64,000 bases of DNA from an uncultured Dyadobacter sp. (lineage in GTDB: Bacteria; Bacteroidota; Bacteroidia; Cytophagales; Spirosomataceae), in NCBI RefSeq assembly GCF_946482605.1, contig NZ_CAMLSE010000002.1:1-64000 (forward strand), given 5' to 3'. The translations under genes were made by a program, and so were the position numbers. The notes under the pieces were generated by a model that was not told the origin of the DNA, did not search any database, and saw only the letters and a list, made by a program, of their open reading frames with translations. Within the stretch, counting starts at the first letter, position 1. Every line of letters begins with the position of its first letter. This document shows positions 43,836 to 52,609 of this stretch, one piece after another.

Positions 43836-46800
43836 TCATTTTTTGATAAACTTCCAGGAGTTTTGCTGTTTGCCCCGGTTCAGTTTCAAAACATACAGCC
43901 CCGCCGGTAACATCCTGGTATCGAGCTCGAATGAGGCATCAGGCGCGGGGGTGCCCGTTCCTTTCTGAACGAGCTTTCCATTCACCGCGTAAATACGCCA
44001 TTGAAACGAATCCCGCCAGGCCGGACTACCCCTTAACAGGAGCGTTTCGCCTGCCGGGTTGGGGTATGCCGTTATGCCATTGCCCGAGAGCGGGTCCACA
44101 CCCACCAGCAGGCTCACAGTCACCGTACGGTTCCCTGCCACCGCCCCGTAGCCGCACACATTCCGGACCGAATCCAGCGAAAAGACTGTGGTTTGATGCA
44201 CTGTCAGCATCCGCTCGACCGACTGCTGGCTGGTACTTCCGTGCAGGGTATCGGCGCCGTAACGCAGGTGGTAGTAAACAGGCACAGTACCTTTCAAAAG
44301 CAGCTTCAACTGCAATGCCTCGCCGTCATAAATAGCGACTTTGCTCAACGAAAAGTCGCCCTCCGCGCGGCTGCGGACCTGTTGCGGATCGGATACCTGA
44401 GAGGTAAAATCGACGTCGGGGTCAACAGCGACTATCCTGACGCGATACCCGTCGCCCTGGGCAAGAGATGGGGGTATACGCACCAGCAACGGACTGGCGG
44501 CATTTTTTCCAAGCGACACAGGGGCATTAAAATTCCCATTGGCATCGGAAAGTTCGGCGGCGTAGGTGCGCGTGCGCGCAGGGCCGGTGACGGTAAAGCT
44601 CACTGAGAGCGAGTCACTGTCGCATAGCGCTGTCTTCAATGGGGCCGAGGTTAGTTGTGACACCTTTGTGACCGTCAGAAACGGCTCTTTGACGGCCACT
44701 TCCACACCGCCAATTACCTTTCCTGCGCCGCATTGGTTGCCCACCGACCGGAGGAAATAGGACCCGCTGCTGTCAGCCTTCACCCGAATGGATGTATCTG
44801 CCGCAGCAGACGTACCTTTGGTGCCATCGGGAGCCGTATACTGCCAGGGTCCCGTCCCCGAAAACCTGACCGGTAATGTCACGGTTTCGCCCTTCCAGAC
44901 CGAAACGGCGGTAGCGGGAAGGATAGTCGCAACAGGCAATGCGTTGACAGCCGTCTCGGGCGCTTCCTGCTCATCCATGAACGCATTCTTGGTCGCCAGC
45001 CTTATCTTGTATTTTCCTTCGGCCAGCGAATCGGGAAGCCGCCCCAAAATGGGAGACGTAGTTCCTTCACCGAGCGGTACATCGCCTGTTGTAGTGGTCA
45101 ACCGGGCTTCGTATACAATGGGAAATCCTGCTTCATTTCCCGCAGCCTCAAACTGCACGCTGACAGTATCCCCGGCACAAAGCTGCGGGCGCAACGAAAC
45201 GGTTTGCAACCTGAACTGCTTCGTGGCAGGCGGCGGGGCCAGGCCCAGCGGCATGCTGATCAGCTGCGCGTCGAAGGTAAACGGGTCATTGGCAGCGTTG
45301 ATCGGATACACCATCCCCCCTAATGGCGTGATGTGATAGCTCACCAGGATATAGTTTATGCCGTAAACAAAACCCCGGTTGCTTAATGTGTACGTTACTT
45401 CTTCCCGGCCATTGGCCACATCCTTCGTGCTGGTGCCGGTGATCTCGACGGACTGCCCGTTGATGAGTAAAAGGTGCTGGATCGCCGAATAGGATTTCCG
45501 GGTCGATAGATTTTTGTCCCGCAGCAACGTCAGTTTAAAGCCTGAGTAGGTTTGTGCGGATCCATTCAGTACAAAACTTCTCCTGAACCATAGCCTTTCC
45601 GCAGGAATCATCACTTTTTCAATCGAGGAGTTGGGAAGAGGGTACCCTTCATCGTTATGTCCCAGGCCGACAATGCCCTTCACAGGCTGTTCGAATGGAG
45701 GTGCCGAAAAAGACCAGGGTGCAATGCATTGCTTTTCGAGCTTAATCTCTTTGCTCATAATGCCCGCCATCAACGGAAGAAGCCACTGCGAGCGGAACGG
45801 GATCAGTGTGTCTCCTGCAATGATGGGCTTGGGATTGGTGACATTCACGATGAAGGTATCAGCCAGATAGCCGTTCTGGTCCCTCACATAGAAAGTACTG
45901 GTGCTTCCCGGGCCAATGCTCAGATCCCGCACACCCGTAGCCAGCACCTGACTGGGCTGTTGCGCGGACGTCCAATTGTAATTTCCGATCCAGGATGCCG
46001 TGAGTTTGACCGCGTCACCGCCGTTCTGGATGGTGATCGTCTTTTTCTTGCTCACATCTTTCATCACCACAAACGAATCCGTTACCGCGAACTGCGGCGA
46101 TGCATCCGACTCCTGAATAAACTTCACATCGAGCCGGTTCTCCTGAAATACCATCTCAACCGACCCGCCCTTGATGTGGTAAAAATCGGTGGAATTGTCG
46201 CCCGTCAGGTTATCCAGCGGCGGGACCGAGGTGTTAGGGTGCTTGACATTCGTAGATCCCGGAGGAAACCCTGCATCGTTTTGACTATAATTGCCGGTAT
46301 TGTACCAACCACGCCCCGCTGAGCCGGAAAGGACATAGGTATAGGCCGTTTCGCTGTTTATCTTGGTGTAAGGGCGCGTCGAGGGATACCTTCCCAGGTT
46401 TCCATTGCCCGCCTGTCCGCCGCTCTGGGTATAATCGCTTGTCCTCGCTTGTGTACCTTTCTTGCGGATCATTCCTGCACGCTCGTATGCATGCGAGTGC
46501 GACACCACCAGCGCATCGACGTGGTATTCCGGCTTTTCCAGAATAGGCAGCAGTTTTTCCTGCACCCGCTTCATGTCGTTCTCCGTCGGGAAATGGCCTA
46601 TCGTAGAGAATGGAGGCAGGTGAAAGGTCACCACGGTCCATTTCTGCTTATTTTTGGTTAAATCCCTGATCAGCCATTTGACCTGCGGCAGGGAGTCGAT
46701 GGGCGAATTGGTAGAATCGTCCATCGCGATCGAGTTTTTACTGTAAATGTCATAGTAAGAGGTACTTTGAAATTTTCTCTCCCAGTTCTCATTCACATTC

Positions 46801-48200
46801 TGGGATTCGATCAGCGGTGGGTTCAGTACTACAAAATGGACATTCCCCTGGTTAAAAGAATAATACCCCTTCTTGTTATACGTAGGTTCTCCGCCGATCT
46901 GTGCGCTGTCCGGATAAGCAAAAGTCGAAAAGCTCGCGGCCGTTTGTTTATGATAAGCTTTTCTGATCCAGATCGGCTTACCCTTTTTATCCACATAGGT
47001 CAGATCCGGTTCATAATCATGGTTTCCGATCACCGTCCACGAGGGTATGCGAGAAAGCAGCTGCTTATCGGCCGGCCGGTTGTAAAACTTGAACAGCGTC
47101 GTGTCCAGAGCGGCCTGAAGTCCCTCATAAGGTGATGTGTTGGAATTGTCACCCAGGAAGATCAAACCGTCCACCTTCGGGTTGTTTTTAGAGGCCAGAT
47201 AAGCCAGGTAAGCATCCCGCACCTTGTAGGGCCGCGGGTTAATGTAGGTACCGGCTCCCGAATCGCCCAATAGCCAGAACCGCACAGCCCTGGTGGTATC
47301 GACCGGGTCGTGCAGGGTACGGAAATAGTTCACGGTGGGGTTGTACTGCAGCTGCTGGTAATCATAGCCGTTGTAGTAGCCGACACTGTAATAGTATTGG
47401 GTATCAGGAGAAAGGTTTTTAAGCGTAATGCTGTGCAGGGTGTCATTGACCGACGACCTCACCTCCTTGTAATCTTCCAGATCGGCATCCTTGCTGTACC
47501 GGACCGTTGCATTCGTCACCGCATTGGTGTACCAGCAGACGGTCATCCGGTTGTGCGACGCGAGTTGCAGGTACGGATACCGGGACAATCCCGTCGTTTG
47601 CCCTTCCAGCTGCACATCGAAATAAACATCCGAGCTCATGTTGCCGGTCTGGTGTAATTCGACCGCTATCACGTTGGTCCCGTTTTGAAGATAACTTGCG
47701 GAGAGAACAGTGTCAATGGTCAGCAACGGCGTACCTACCGGGGCACCTGCAAAGCCGTTCAGATAGGGTGTCATGTTCTTCCGGGCCACCTCCGCCCCTC
47801 CGATATACACTACCATACCGTCGTCCAGTGTCGCCCTCAAACGTATACGGGCATACGCGGATGCATTAGCGACCTGGAAGGTCCTGCGAAAATAATAGAC
47901 AGGGTAATTCGGAGTGGTATTGTTGACGCCCCGAATGAGCGTGGTGTTGTAAGTGTAGCCTGAGTTACTTCCAAATCCGAATGGTGCTTTTCCGGTCGAC
48001 CAGCCACTGTCGTTGAAACCGGTGGCAGCCCAGTTGTTGTTGCCTTGCACGGTCCCATCCTGCAGGTATTTCCAATCCGACTGATAAGGCACGATCATCT
48101 GCGCCATTACCCCGGTTGTACTGAACAATATCAGCCAAACCAGGAGCCTGCCGGCGGCAGCATGCCCCGAGGCTCCCTGATGAGCGGGTTTCGTTTCCAT
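43836..48200 (-). CDS. Large secreted purple-acid-phosphatase-like metallophosphoesterase with T9SS sorting domain
   Basis: 1454 residues. After a signal peptide (LLVWLILFSTTGVMAQ) comes a jelly-roll carbohydrate-binding-like domain (~40-205). A fibronectin-type domain of purple acid phosphatases follows (RYPYLQLASHNRMTVCWYTN). The metallophosphatase domain has LLGDSGAGTY, FLGDNSN, VIGNHDYEPD, VVTFHLPPFS and VSHSHAYERAG, covering the usual metal ligands. Several Ig-like beta domains fill residues ~700-1370. The last ~80 residues are a type IX secretion C-terminal domain (AYPNPAGETLLLRG, MLPAGLYVLKLNRG, SWKFIKK). It is predicted to be exported by T9SS and attached to or released from the surface, to release phosphate from extracellular esters. 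Confidence 0.93.
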   Translation of the reverse strand: METKPAHQGASGHAAAGRLLVWLILFSTTGVMAQMIVPYQSDWKYLQDGTVQGNNNWAATGFNDSGWSTGKAPFGFGSNSGYTYNTTLIRGVNNTTPNYPVYYFRRTFQVANASAYARIRLRATLDDGMVVYIGGAEVARKNMTPYLNGFAGAPVGTPLLTIDTVLSASYLQNGTNVIAVELHQTGNMSSDVYFDVQLEGQTTGLSRYPYLQLASHNRMTVCWYTNAVTNATVRYSKDADLEDYKEVRSSVNDTLHSITLKNLSPDTQYYYSVGYYNGYDYQQLQYNPTVNYFRTLHDPVDTTRAVRFWLLGDSGAGTYINPRPYKVRDAYLAYLASKNNPKVDGLIFLGDNSNTSPYEGLQAALDTTLFKFYNRPADKQLLSRIPSWTVIGNHDYEPDLTYVDKKGKPIWIRKAYHKQTAASFSTFAYPDSAQIGGEPTYNKKGYYSFNQGNVHFVVLNPPLIESQNVNENWERKFQSTSYYDIYSKNSIAMDDSTNSPIDSLPQVKWLIRDLTKNKQKWTVVTFHLPPFSTIGHFPTENDMKRVQEKLLPILEKPEYHVDALVVSHSHAYERAGMIRKKGTQARTSDYTQSGGQAGNGNLGRYPSTRPYTKINSETAYTYVLSGSAGRGWYNTGNYSQNDAGFPPGSTNVKHPNTSVPPLDNLTGDNSTDFYHIKGGSVEMVFQENRLDVKFIQESDASPQFAVTDSFVVMKDVSKKKTITIQNGGDAVKLTASWIGNYNWTSAQQPSQVLATGVRDLSIGPGSTSTFYVRDQNGYLADTFIVNVTNPKPIIAGDTLIPFRSQWLLPLMAGIMSKEIKLEKQCIAPWSFSAPPFEQPVKGIVGLGHNDEGYPLPNSSIEKVMIPAERLWFRRSFVLNGSAQTYSGFKLTLLRDKNLSTRKSYSAIQHLLLINGQSVEITGTSTKDVANGREEVTYTLSNRGFVYGINYILVSYHITPLGGMVYPINAANDPFTFDAQLISMPLGLAPPPATKQFRLQTVSLRPQLCAGDTVSVQFEAAGNEAGFPIVYEARLTTTTGDVPLGEGTTSPILGRLPDSLAEGKYKIRLATKNAFMDEQEAPETAVNALPVATILPATAVSVWKGETVTLPVRFSGTGPWQYTAPDGTKGTSAAADTSIRVKADSSGSYFLRSVGNQCGAGKVIGGVEVAVKEPFLTVTKVSQLTSAPLKTALCDSDSLSVSFTVTGPARTRTYAAELSDANGNFNAPVSLGKNAASPLLVRIPPSLAQGDGYRVRIVAVDPDVDFTSQVSDPQQVRSRAEGDFSLSKVAIYDGEALQLKLLLKGTVPVYYHLRYGADTLHGSTSQQSVERMLTVHQTTVFSLDSVRNVCGYGAVAGNRTVTVSLLVGVDPLSGNGITAYPNPAGETLLLRGSPAWRDSFQWRIYAVNGKLVQKGTGTPAPDASFELDTRMLPAGLYVLKLNRGKQQNSWKFIKK

Positions 48201-48308
48201 AACAAACTGTATTTGAGGGTGATCATGCCTTTAATTTACAGTTTTATTTATAGAAAAACTATCACAAAACAGAGATAAAAATACTTTGATTTCGGGCGGC
48301 AGGCGCAC

Positions 48309-48788
48309 TTACTTTCGCGCCTGTATCCGCACACCCCTGAGCGCGGGGTCCCGGGGCTCGGGCAGCGAATACAATGGCGGCAACATGATAAATGCAAACG
48401 CGCCCAGTGCCGTTTTTTCTTCGAACAAGCCCTGGCTAATGCTGCTTTGGTAGTCATCCGGGGTGGTTTGAGGGAGGTTGAGTTCGTAAGTTCCCCCTGC
48501 TTCACGGAAGCCTACTTTTCGGACAAAAGCCATCACCCCCGGATCACCGATTTTTTGTACGGTTAAACGCACATACAGCATGTCGGCGGTTTTCCGGCCC
48601 ACTGAAATGTAAAATTTGCTCAGCCCGATTTTGTCCGTCCTCCCCGCGCTGTACAAGGTGTCTCCGTTGACCACGTAGGATTGCACCTGATAATCTCCTG
48701 CTGCCCTTGCAGCCGCGTCGTCGGGCAGCTCGGTGCTGTCGCAGGCAAACAGTGCCAGGGTCAGGGAAAACAATGCTGAATATCTCAT
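48309..48788 (-). CDS. Hypothetical lipoprotein
   Basis: 159 residues from the Met at 48788, which gives a compact lipoprotein signal: MRYSALFSLTLALFACDSTE, Cys17. A longer start at 48824 would put extra charged residues ahead of the signal and is less likely. The mature part is mostly beta (YQVQSYVVNGDTLYSAGRTD, then KFYISVGRKTADMLYVRLTV), as in small periplasmic or outer-membrane beta-barrel-like lipoproteins of Bacteroidota. No named family was recognised. It lies 108 bases from the start of the large phosphatase gene on the same strand and could be co-transcribed. Confidence 0.75.
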   Translation of the reverse strand: MRYSALFSLTLALFACDSTELPDDAAARAAGDYQVQSYVVNGDTLYSAGRTDKIGLSKFYISVGRKTADMLYVRLTVQKIGDPGVMAFVRKVGFREAGGTYELNLPQTTPDDYQSSISQGLFEEKTALGAFAFIMLPPLYSLPEPRDPALRGVRIQARK

Positions 48789-48882
48789 GGCTGGTATCAT
48801 TCCGGATTTGATTTGATCAGTCAATGTTAGCCAATTTCCATTAAAATATCCAATAAATGTAACATTGGTTACTTATCACGTT

Positions 48883-49635
48883 TTACTGGTTTGCCCCGCC
48901 ATTCACGAGCAAGTGCTGGCCGTTCACGAATGACGACAAATCACTCGCGAAAAATTCGGCGACATTGGCGACATCTTCCACTTCCGCCAACCGGCCCATG
49001 GGGCAGCTATCCAGCAACGACTTCCTCAGTTCGGGATAGCTATCCGCTTCCGCGAAAATGCCGGAATGATCGACCGCAAACGGGATGATCGAATTCACAG
49101 TGACGCCACGGTAGCCGATTTCTTTGGCCAGCACATCCACCAGGTAGCGCGGTGTCGTTTTGCTGCCCCCGTAAACGGCCATCCCGGCGACGGGAAATGC
49201 CGTGGTGCTCGATGCGATGTAGATGATCCGTCCATGGTCTCCGACATGTAATGCAGCCTGCTGCATCGTGAAATAGGCGCCTTTGGTGTTGATCGCAAAC
49301 AGGCGATCGAATTGCTCCTCCGTAAACCGGGTCACAGGCGTTTCCACCATTTCGATCCCCGCGTTGGCTACTACGATATCGATTTTACCGAATGCGTTTT
49401 TGGCTTCCTCGAACATGCGCCGGATGTCCGCCACCTTGCTCACATCCGCCTGCACCGAGATCACGCGGGCTCCCATTGCCCGGATATTGCTTTCGACTTC
49501 CTCGGCCGATACCTTGTCGCGGGAGTAATTGAGAACAATATCGGCCCCCAATGCTGCGTAACGTTCTGCGATGGATTTGCCCAAACCTCTTGCCGATCCG
49601 GTAATGAGGGCTACTTTATTCTTCAGTGAGTTCAT
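48883..49635 (-). CDS. SDR-family oxidoreductase
   Basis: 250 residues. Cofactor motif ALITGSARGLGKSIAERYAA (TGxxxGxG), NAG in VVANAGIEM, and an intact active site: Ser in IIYIASSTTAFPVAG and Y-G-G-S-K in VYGGSKTTPRYL. The C-terminus LVNGGANQ is typical of 3-oxoacyl-ACP-reductase-like SDRs. The position of the acidic or basic residue after strand 2 (LNYSRDKVSAEEV) suggests NADP preference, but this is a weak inference. It is the second of two SDR genes on one strand behind an AraC regulator, with a 78-base gap. Substrate unknown. Confidence 0.93.
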   Translation of the reverse strand: MNSLKNKVALITGSARGLGKSIAERYAALGADIVLNYSRDKVSAEEVESNIRAMGARVISVQADVSKVADIRRMFEEAKNAFGKIDIVVANAGIEMVETPVTRFTEEQFDRLFAINTKGAYFTMQQAALHVGDHGRIIYIASSTTAFPVAGMAVYGGSKTTPRYLVDVLAKEIGYRGVTVNSIIPFAVDHSGIFAEADSYPELRKSLLDSCPMGRLAEVEDVANVAEFFASDLSSFVNGQHLLVNGGANQ

Positions 49636-49713
49636 GATTACTAAATTTTTAAGAATGATTTTGACTAATAACTAATTGATAATGAAAAGATAACCATCTA
49701 GAATACAAGACGA

Positions 49714-50454
49714 TCAGGCCATGGCTCCGTTGAGCCCGATGGTTTGCCCGCTGATCCATTTGGCATCGTCACCAGCGAGGAAAGCGATCGTTCCGGCAAT
49801 GTCTTCCGGCTCTCCCAGGCGGTTGAACGCATTCAATGCGGCCAGGCGGTCGATGACTTCCTGCGGCTTTCCTTTCGTAAAAAGTTCGGTGTTGGTGGGA
49901 CCGGGAAGGACGGCATTCACATTGATGCCCCTTGCGCCTATCTCCTTCGCGAAAACACGCGTGAGCTGCTCGACGGCGCCTTTGGTGGCTACGTACGTGG
50001 CATAGGTAGGCATCATCAGACGGGTGGTGGTAGATGAGAAGTTGATAATGCTGCCGCCCTCTGCGAGTCGGGTTGCTGCCTCACGGAGCGTGTTAAACGT
50101 CCCGCGTACATTGATTTCAAACTGCCGTGTAAAGTCTTCGTCAGTCGTGTCTTTCAGCAGCTTCGTGATCATGATCCCGGCATTATTCACCAGGATGTCG
50201 ATTTTGCCGTAATGCGCGATCGCTGCGTCGAACAGCTCCTTCACCTGCTGTGGATTGCTTACGTCGGCCTGTAATGCGACGGCATCTCCCCCGGCCTGCG
50301 TGATCGACGCGACGGTTTGCTGAGCTGCATCCAGTCCTCCTGCGAAATTGACAATGACCTTTGCGCCGGCTGCTGCCAGTTGGCGTGCGACTGCCGCACC
50401 GATTCCCCGTGATGCGCCGGTTACGAGCGCGACTTTGTTTTTGAGCGTATTCAT
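49714..50454 (-). CDS. SDR-family oxidoreductase
   Basis: 246 residues with intact motifs: LVTGASRGIGAAVARQLAAA, NNAG (ILVNNAGIM), catalytic Ser in IINFSSTTTRLMMP and Y-V-A-T-K in TYVATKGAVEQL. VNAVLPGPTNTELFTKGKPQ and WISGQTIGLNGAMA complete the 3-oxoacyl-reductase-like pattern. It differs from the neighbouring SDR at 48883, and the two look like an old duplication. It begins 92 bases downstream of the AraC regulator, so that regulator may control it. Substrate unknown. Confidence 0.93.
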   Translation of the reverse strand: MNTLKNKVALVTGASRGIGAAVARQLAAAGAKVIVNFAGGLDAAQQTVASITQAGGDAVALQADVSNPQQVKELFDAAIAHYGKIDILVNNAGIMITKLLKDTTDEDFTRQFEINVRGTFNTLREAATRLAEGGSIINFSSTTTRLMMPTYATYVATKGAVEQLTRVFAKEIGARGINVNAVLPGPTNTELFTKGKPQEVIDRLAALNAFNRLGEPEDIAGTIAFLAGDDAKWISGQTIGLNGAMA

Positions 50455-50546
50455 GGTCGTTTTTGTTTTGTGTTAATGACAATACAAAGGTGCACCACGA
50501 GCACCGCCTGCGACGTACAAGGATTACAGGAAGAGTTGCAAATATC

Positions 50547-51476
50547 TCAGAATGGCTGCGAGGTGTGCTGGCGGCGGTATGCTGCGGGGCTGATGGCCGT
50601 GTGTTTTTTGAAATAATTACTAAAATGCGGCGCTTCCAGAAAGCCTAGTCTGCCCCCTATTTCCTTGACGCTCAGCGCCGGATCTTGCAGCATTACCTTG
50701 GCCTCAGCCACCGTTTTATCGGCAATCCAGGCGCTGATGGATTTGCCCGTTTTGTTACTGATTACACTCGACAGGTAATTGACATGCAATGACTGCATAT
50801 CGGCGTAGTCCTGCACGCGCAAAGGCACCTCAGCCCGGCCATTTACCAGTTCTCTGAAATGCTGTTCAAGATTGCGTTTGAAAGTCCGCACGATCTGCGA
50901 ACTGCGGTTTCCCTCGTAAATGGGGTTGTAATCCTGAAAAAAGTATTCCTTGATTTTCAGAAGCAGCGCCACCATCAGGCTGCCGATGATGCGGCTCTTG
51001 TAAGGTGAATGCCCGAGGTGTTCCGCATGGATCTGCTGATAAAGCCTGCGGACCATACCGAATTCTTCGGCCGACAAAACCCTCGGCTCCACGGTTTCGG
51101 TCAGCAGGAATGAAAAATCACGGTACACATCCTGATGAACGTTTTCTTTCAAATAAGCCTCATTAAATGTGACCAGGCAGGCATCCTGGATGCTGTGCCA
51201 TTCAAAAACACGGTAATTACCAGGATTTGTAAAATAAACGGTCCCCGGCCGCACCTCGAAGCGCTGATCATCGATGGTATACTTCCCGAATGCTTCCCTG
51301 ACAAAAAGAAAGCTGAAATAGTTGGGCCTGAACGGGACGGAAGTAAATGGGAACTGGGTAAAAGTATCCTGCAAATAATGGATCGTGAATCCGGATGAAG
51401 CATCCACCGGGTCGAGGGGAAGTCCCATCGATTCGTACAACTCGTGCAGATCTTTGACAACCAGGTTGCGATTCAT
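50547..51476 (-). CDS. AraC-family transcriptional regulator
   Basis: 309 residues. An N-terminal cupin-like ligand domain (~20-165; FEVRPGTVYFTNPGNYRVFE) is followed by a C-terminal AraC DNA-binding domain with two helix-turn-helix units (~200-305). The second unit is clear in SVKEIGGRLGFLEAPHFSNY and FKKHTAISPAAYRRQ. It lies upstream of two SDR genes on the same strand and is divergent from the membrane-protein gene at 51571, with 94 bases between. The ligand is unknown. The divergent spacer is AT-rich with several TTTG-containing boxes, but no assignment was made. Confidence 0.94.
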   Translation of the reverse strand: MNRNLVVKDLHELYESMGLPLDPVDASSGFTIHYLQDTFTQFPFTSVPFRPNYFSFLFVREAFGKYTIDDQRFEVRPGTVYFTNPGNYRVFEWHSIQDACLVTFNEAYLKENVHQDVYRDFSFLLTETVEPRVLSAEEFGMVRRLYQQIHAEHLGHSPYKSRIIGSLMVALLLKIKEYFFQDYNPIYEGNRSSQIVRTFKRNLEQHFRELVNGRAEVPLRVQDYADMQSLHVNYLSSVISNKTGKSISAWIADKTVAEAKVMLQDPALSVKEIGGRLGFLEAPHFSNYFKKHTAISPAAYRRQHTSQPF

Positions 51477-51570
51477 GGATCAAATGTAACGGATAACCAT
51501 TCAGTAAGTCAAATTTGTAAATAAACATAGAATTTGTAGTATTACATCTATACTATCCTACTCTTTCCTG

Positions 51571-52530
51571 ATGAAAAACTACCTTTTGTTTCGGGTGCTT
51601 TGCGCCCTTTTCATCGTCTTCGCCGGTCGGTGCGTGCAAGGTCAGGCACCGGCCGACACCACAACTATCCCAGCCACACCGACTGTCACGCCGGCCGCGA
51701 CGACAGGTGAACTCCCCTGGCGCGGCGCGGAGATTGTGGCCATCGGGGCGGATCAGGCGTCGCTGCAAGCCCGGCGCAACGACACTACCTGGACATTCGG
51801 GCTCACCGCCCCGGCGCTCAAAAAGATATTGCCGGCATTCTCCCCAGGCGACCGGGTTGACCTTACCTACACCAGCACCGGAAGCCAGAAAACGCTGACG
51901 GCGCTGGCCATCGAAAAAGTGCAGACCGGCAAATGGCAACGTATATGGACACTGGCAGGTTCGGTAGCGGGAGTATTGCTGTTTTTCCGCCTGCTGCTAC
52001 GGCGGAAACTGCGAAATCTCATTCTGGGTGCCGACAACCGGTACAGTAACTCCAATTTCCAGATCGTCATGTGGTTTTTCACATTGATCGTCACTTACAT
52101 CGCGGTAACCATTCTGCGGGGTCAAGTCAGCATCGATTTTGTGGGTGGCGTAGATATTCCCTCCAATCTGCTCCTGCTTTCCGGATTCAGCGCGCTTACG
52201 TTCGCTACGGCAAAGGGGATCACCGAAAGTAAGAATCAGGAGGCCATCAAGCAGAACCAGATGCCCAAGCAACCTGCCACCGAGCCGCATTTCCCCACAG
52301 ACCTGTTTCAGGATGACACCGGGATGGTGGATATGGCCGATTTCCAGATGGTGGTGATCACGATCCTGGCAGTGGCTGTGTACACATTCCAGGTTTACGA
52401 CTTTCTGAGTACGATTGAATTGCACAGGAATGTCACCCTTCCCGACGTCGACAGCACCATTCTAGCCACATTCGGGCTGGGCCACGGCGCCTATCTCGCG
52501 AAGAAATACGTGGGCGGAATCAATTCGTAA
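51571..52530 (+). CDS. Unrecognised membrane protein with extracytoplasmic N-terminal domain
   Basis: 319 residues, family not recognised. A signal peptide or anchor (LLFRVLCALFIVFAGRCVQG) leads into a Thr/Pro/Ala-rich stretch and a small beta domain (~45-110; VAIGADQASLQARRNDTTWT). Four TM segments follow at about 133-150, 167-185, 195-215 and 260-280. TLAGSVAGVLLFFRLLLRRK and VMWFFTLIVTYIAVTILRG are the first two, and FATAKGITESKNQEAIKQNQ is a charged loop. The C-terminus ends LGHGAYLAKKYVGG. The next gene, 79 bases downstream, encodes another unusual protein, so the two may be co-transcribed. No function is assigned. Confidence 0.75.
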   Translation: MKNYLLFRVLCALFIVFAGRCVQGQAPADTTTIPATPTVTPAATTGELPWRGAEIVAIGADQASLQARRNDTTWTFGLTAPALKKILPAFSPGDRVDLTYTSTGSQKTLTALAIEKVQTGKWQRIWTLAGSVAGVLLFFRLLLRRKLRNLILGADNRYSNSNFQIVMWFFTLIVTYIAVTILRGQVSIDFVGGVDIPSNLLLLSGFSALTFATAKGITESKNQEAIKQNQMPKQPATEPHFPTDLFQDDTGMVDMADFQMVVITILAVAVYTFQVYDFLSTIELHRNVTLPDVDSTILATFGLGHGAYLAKKYVGGINS

Positions 52531-52609
52531 GACCGGGATCTTTCGGTAAATTGGAAGAGAAGGATCAGTTTCACAAACCGCACCCGTCGGCCCCGGCAGA
52601 TATGATACT

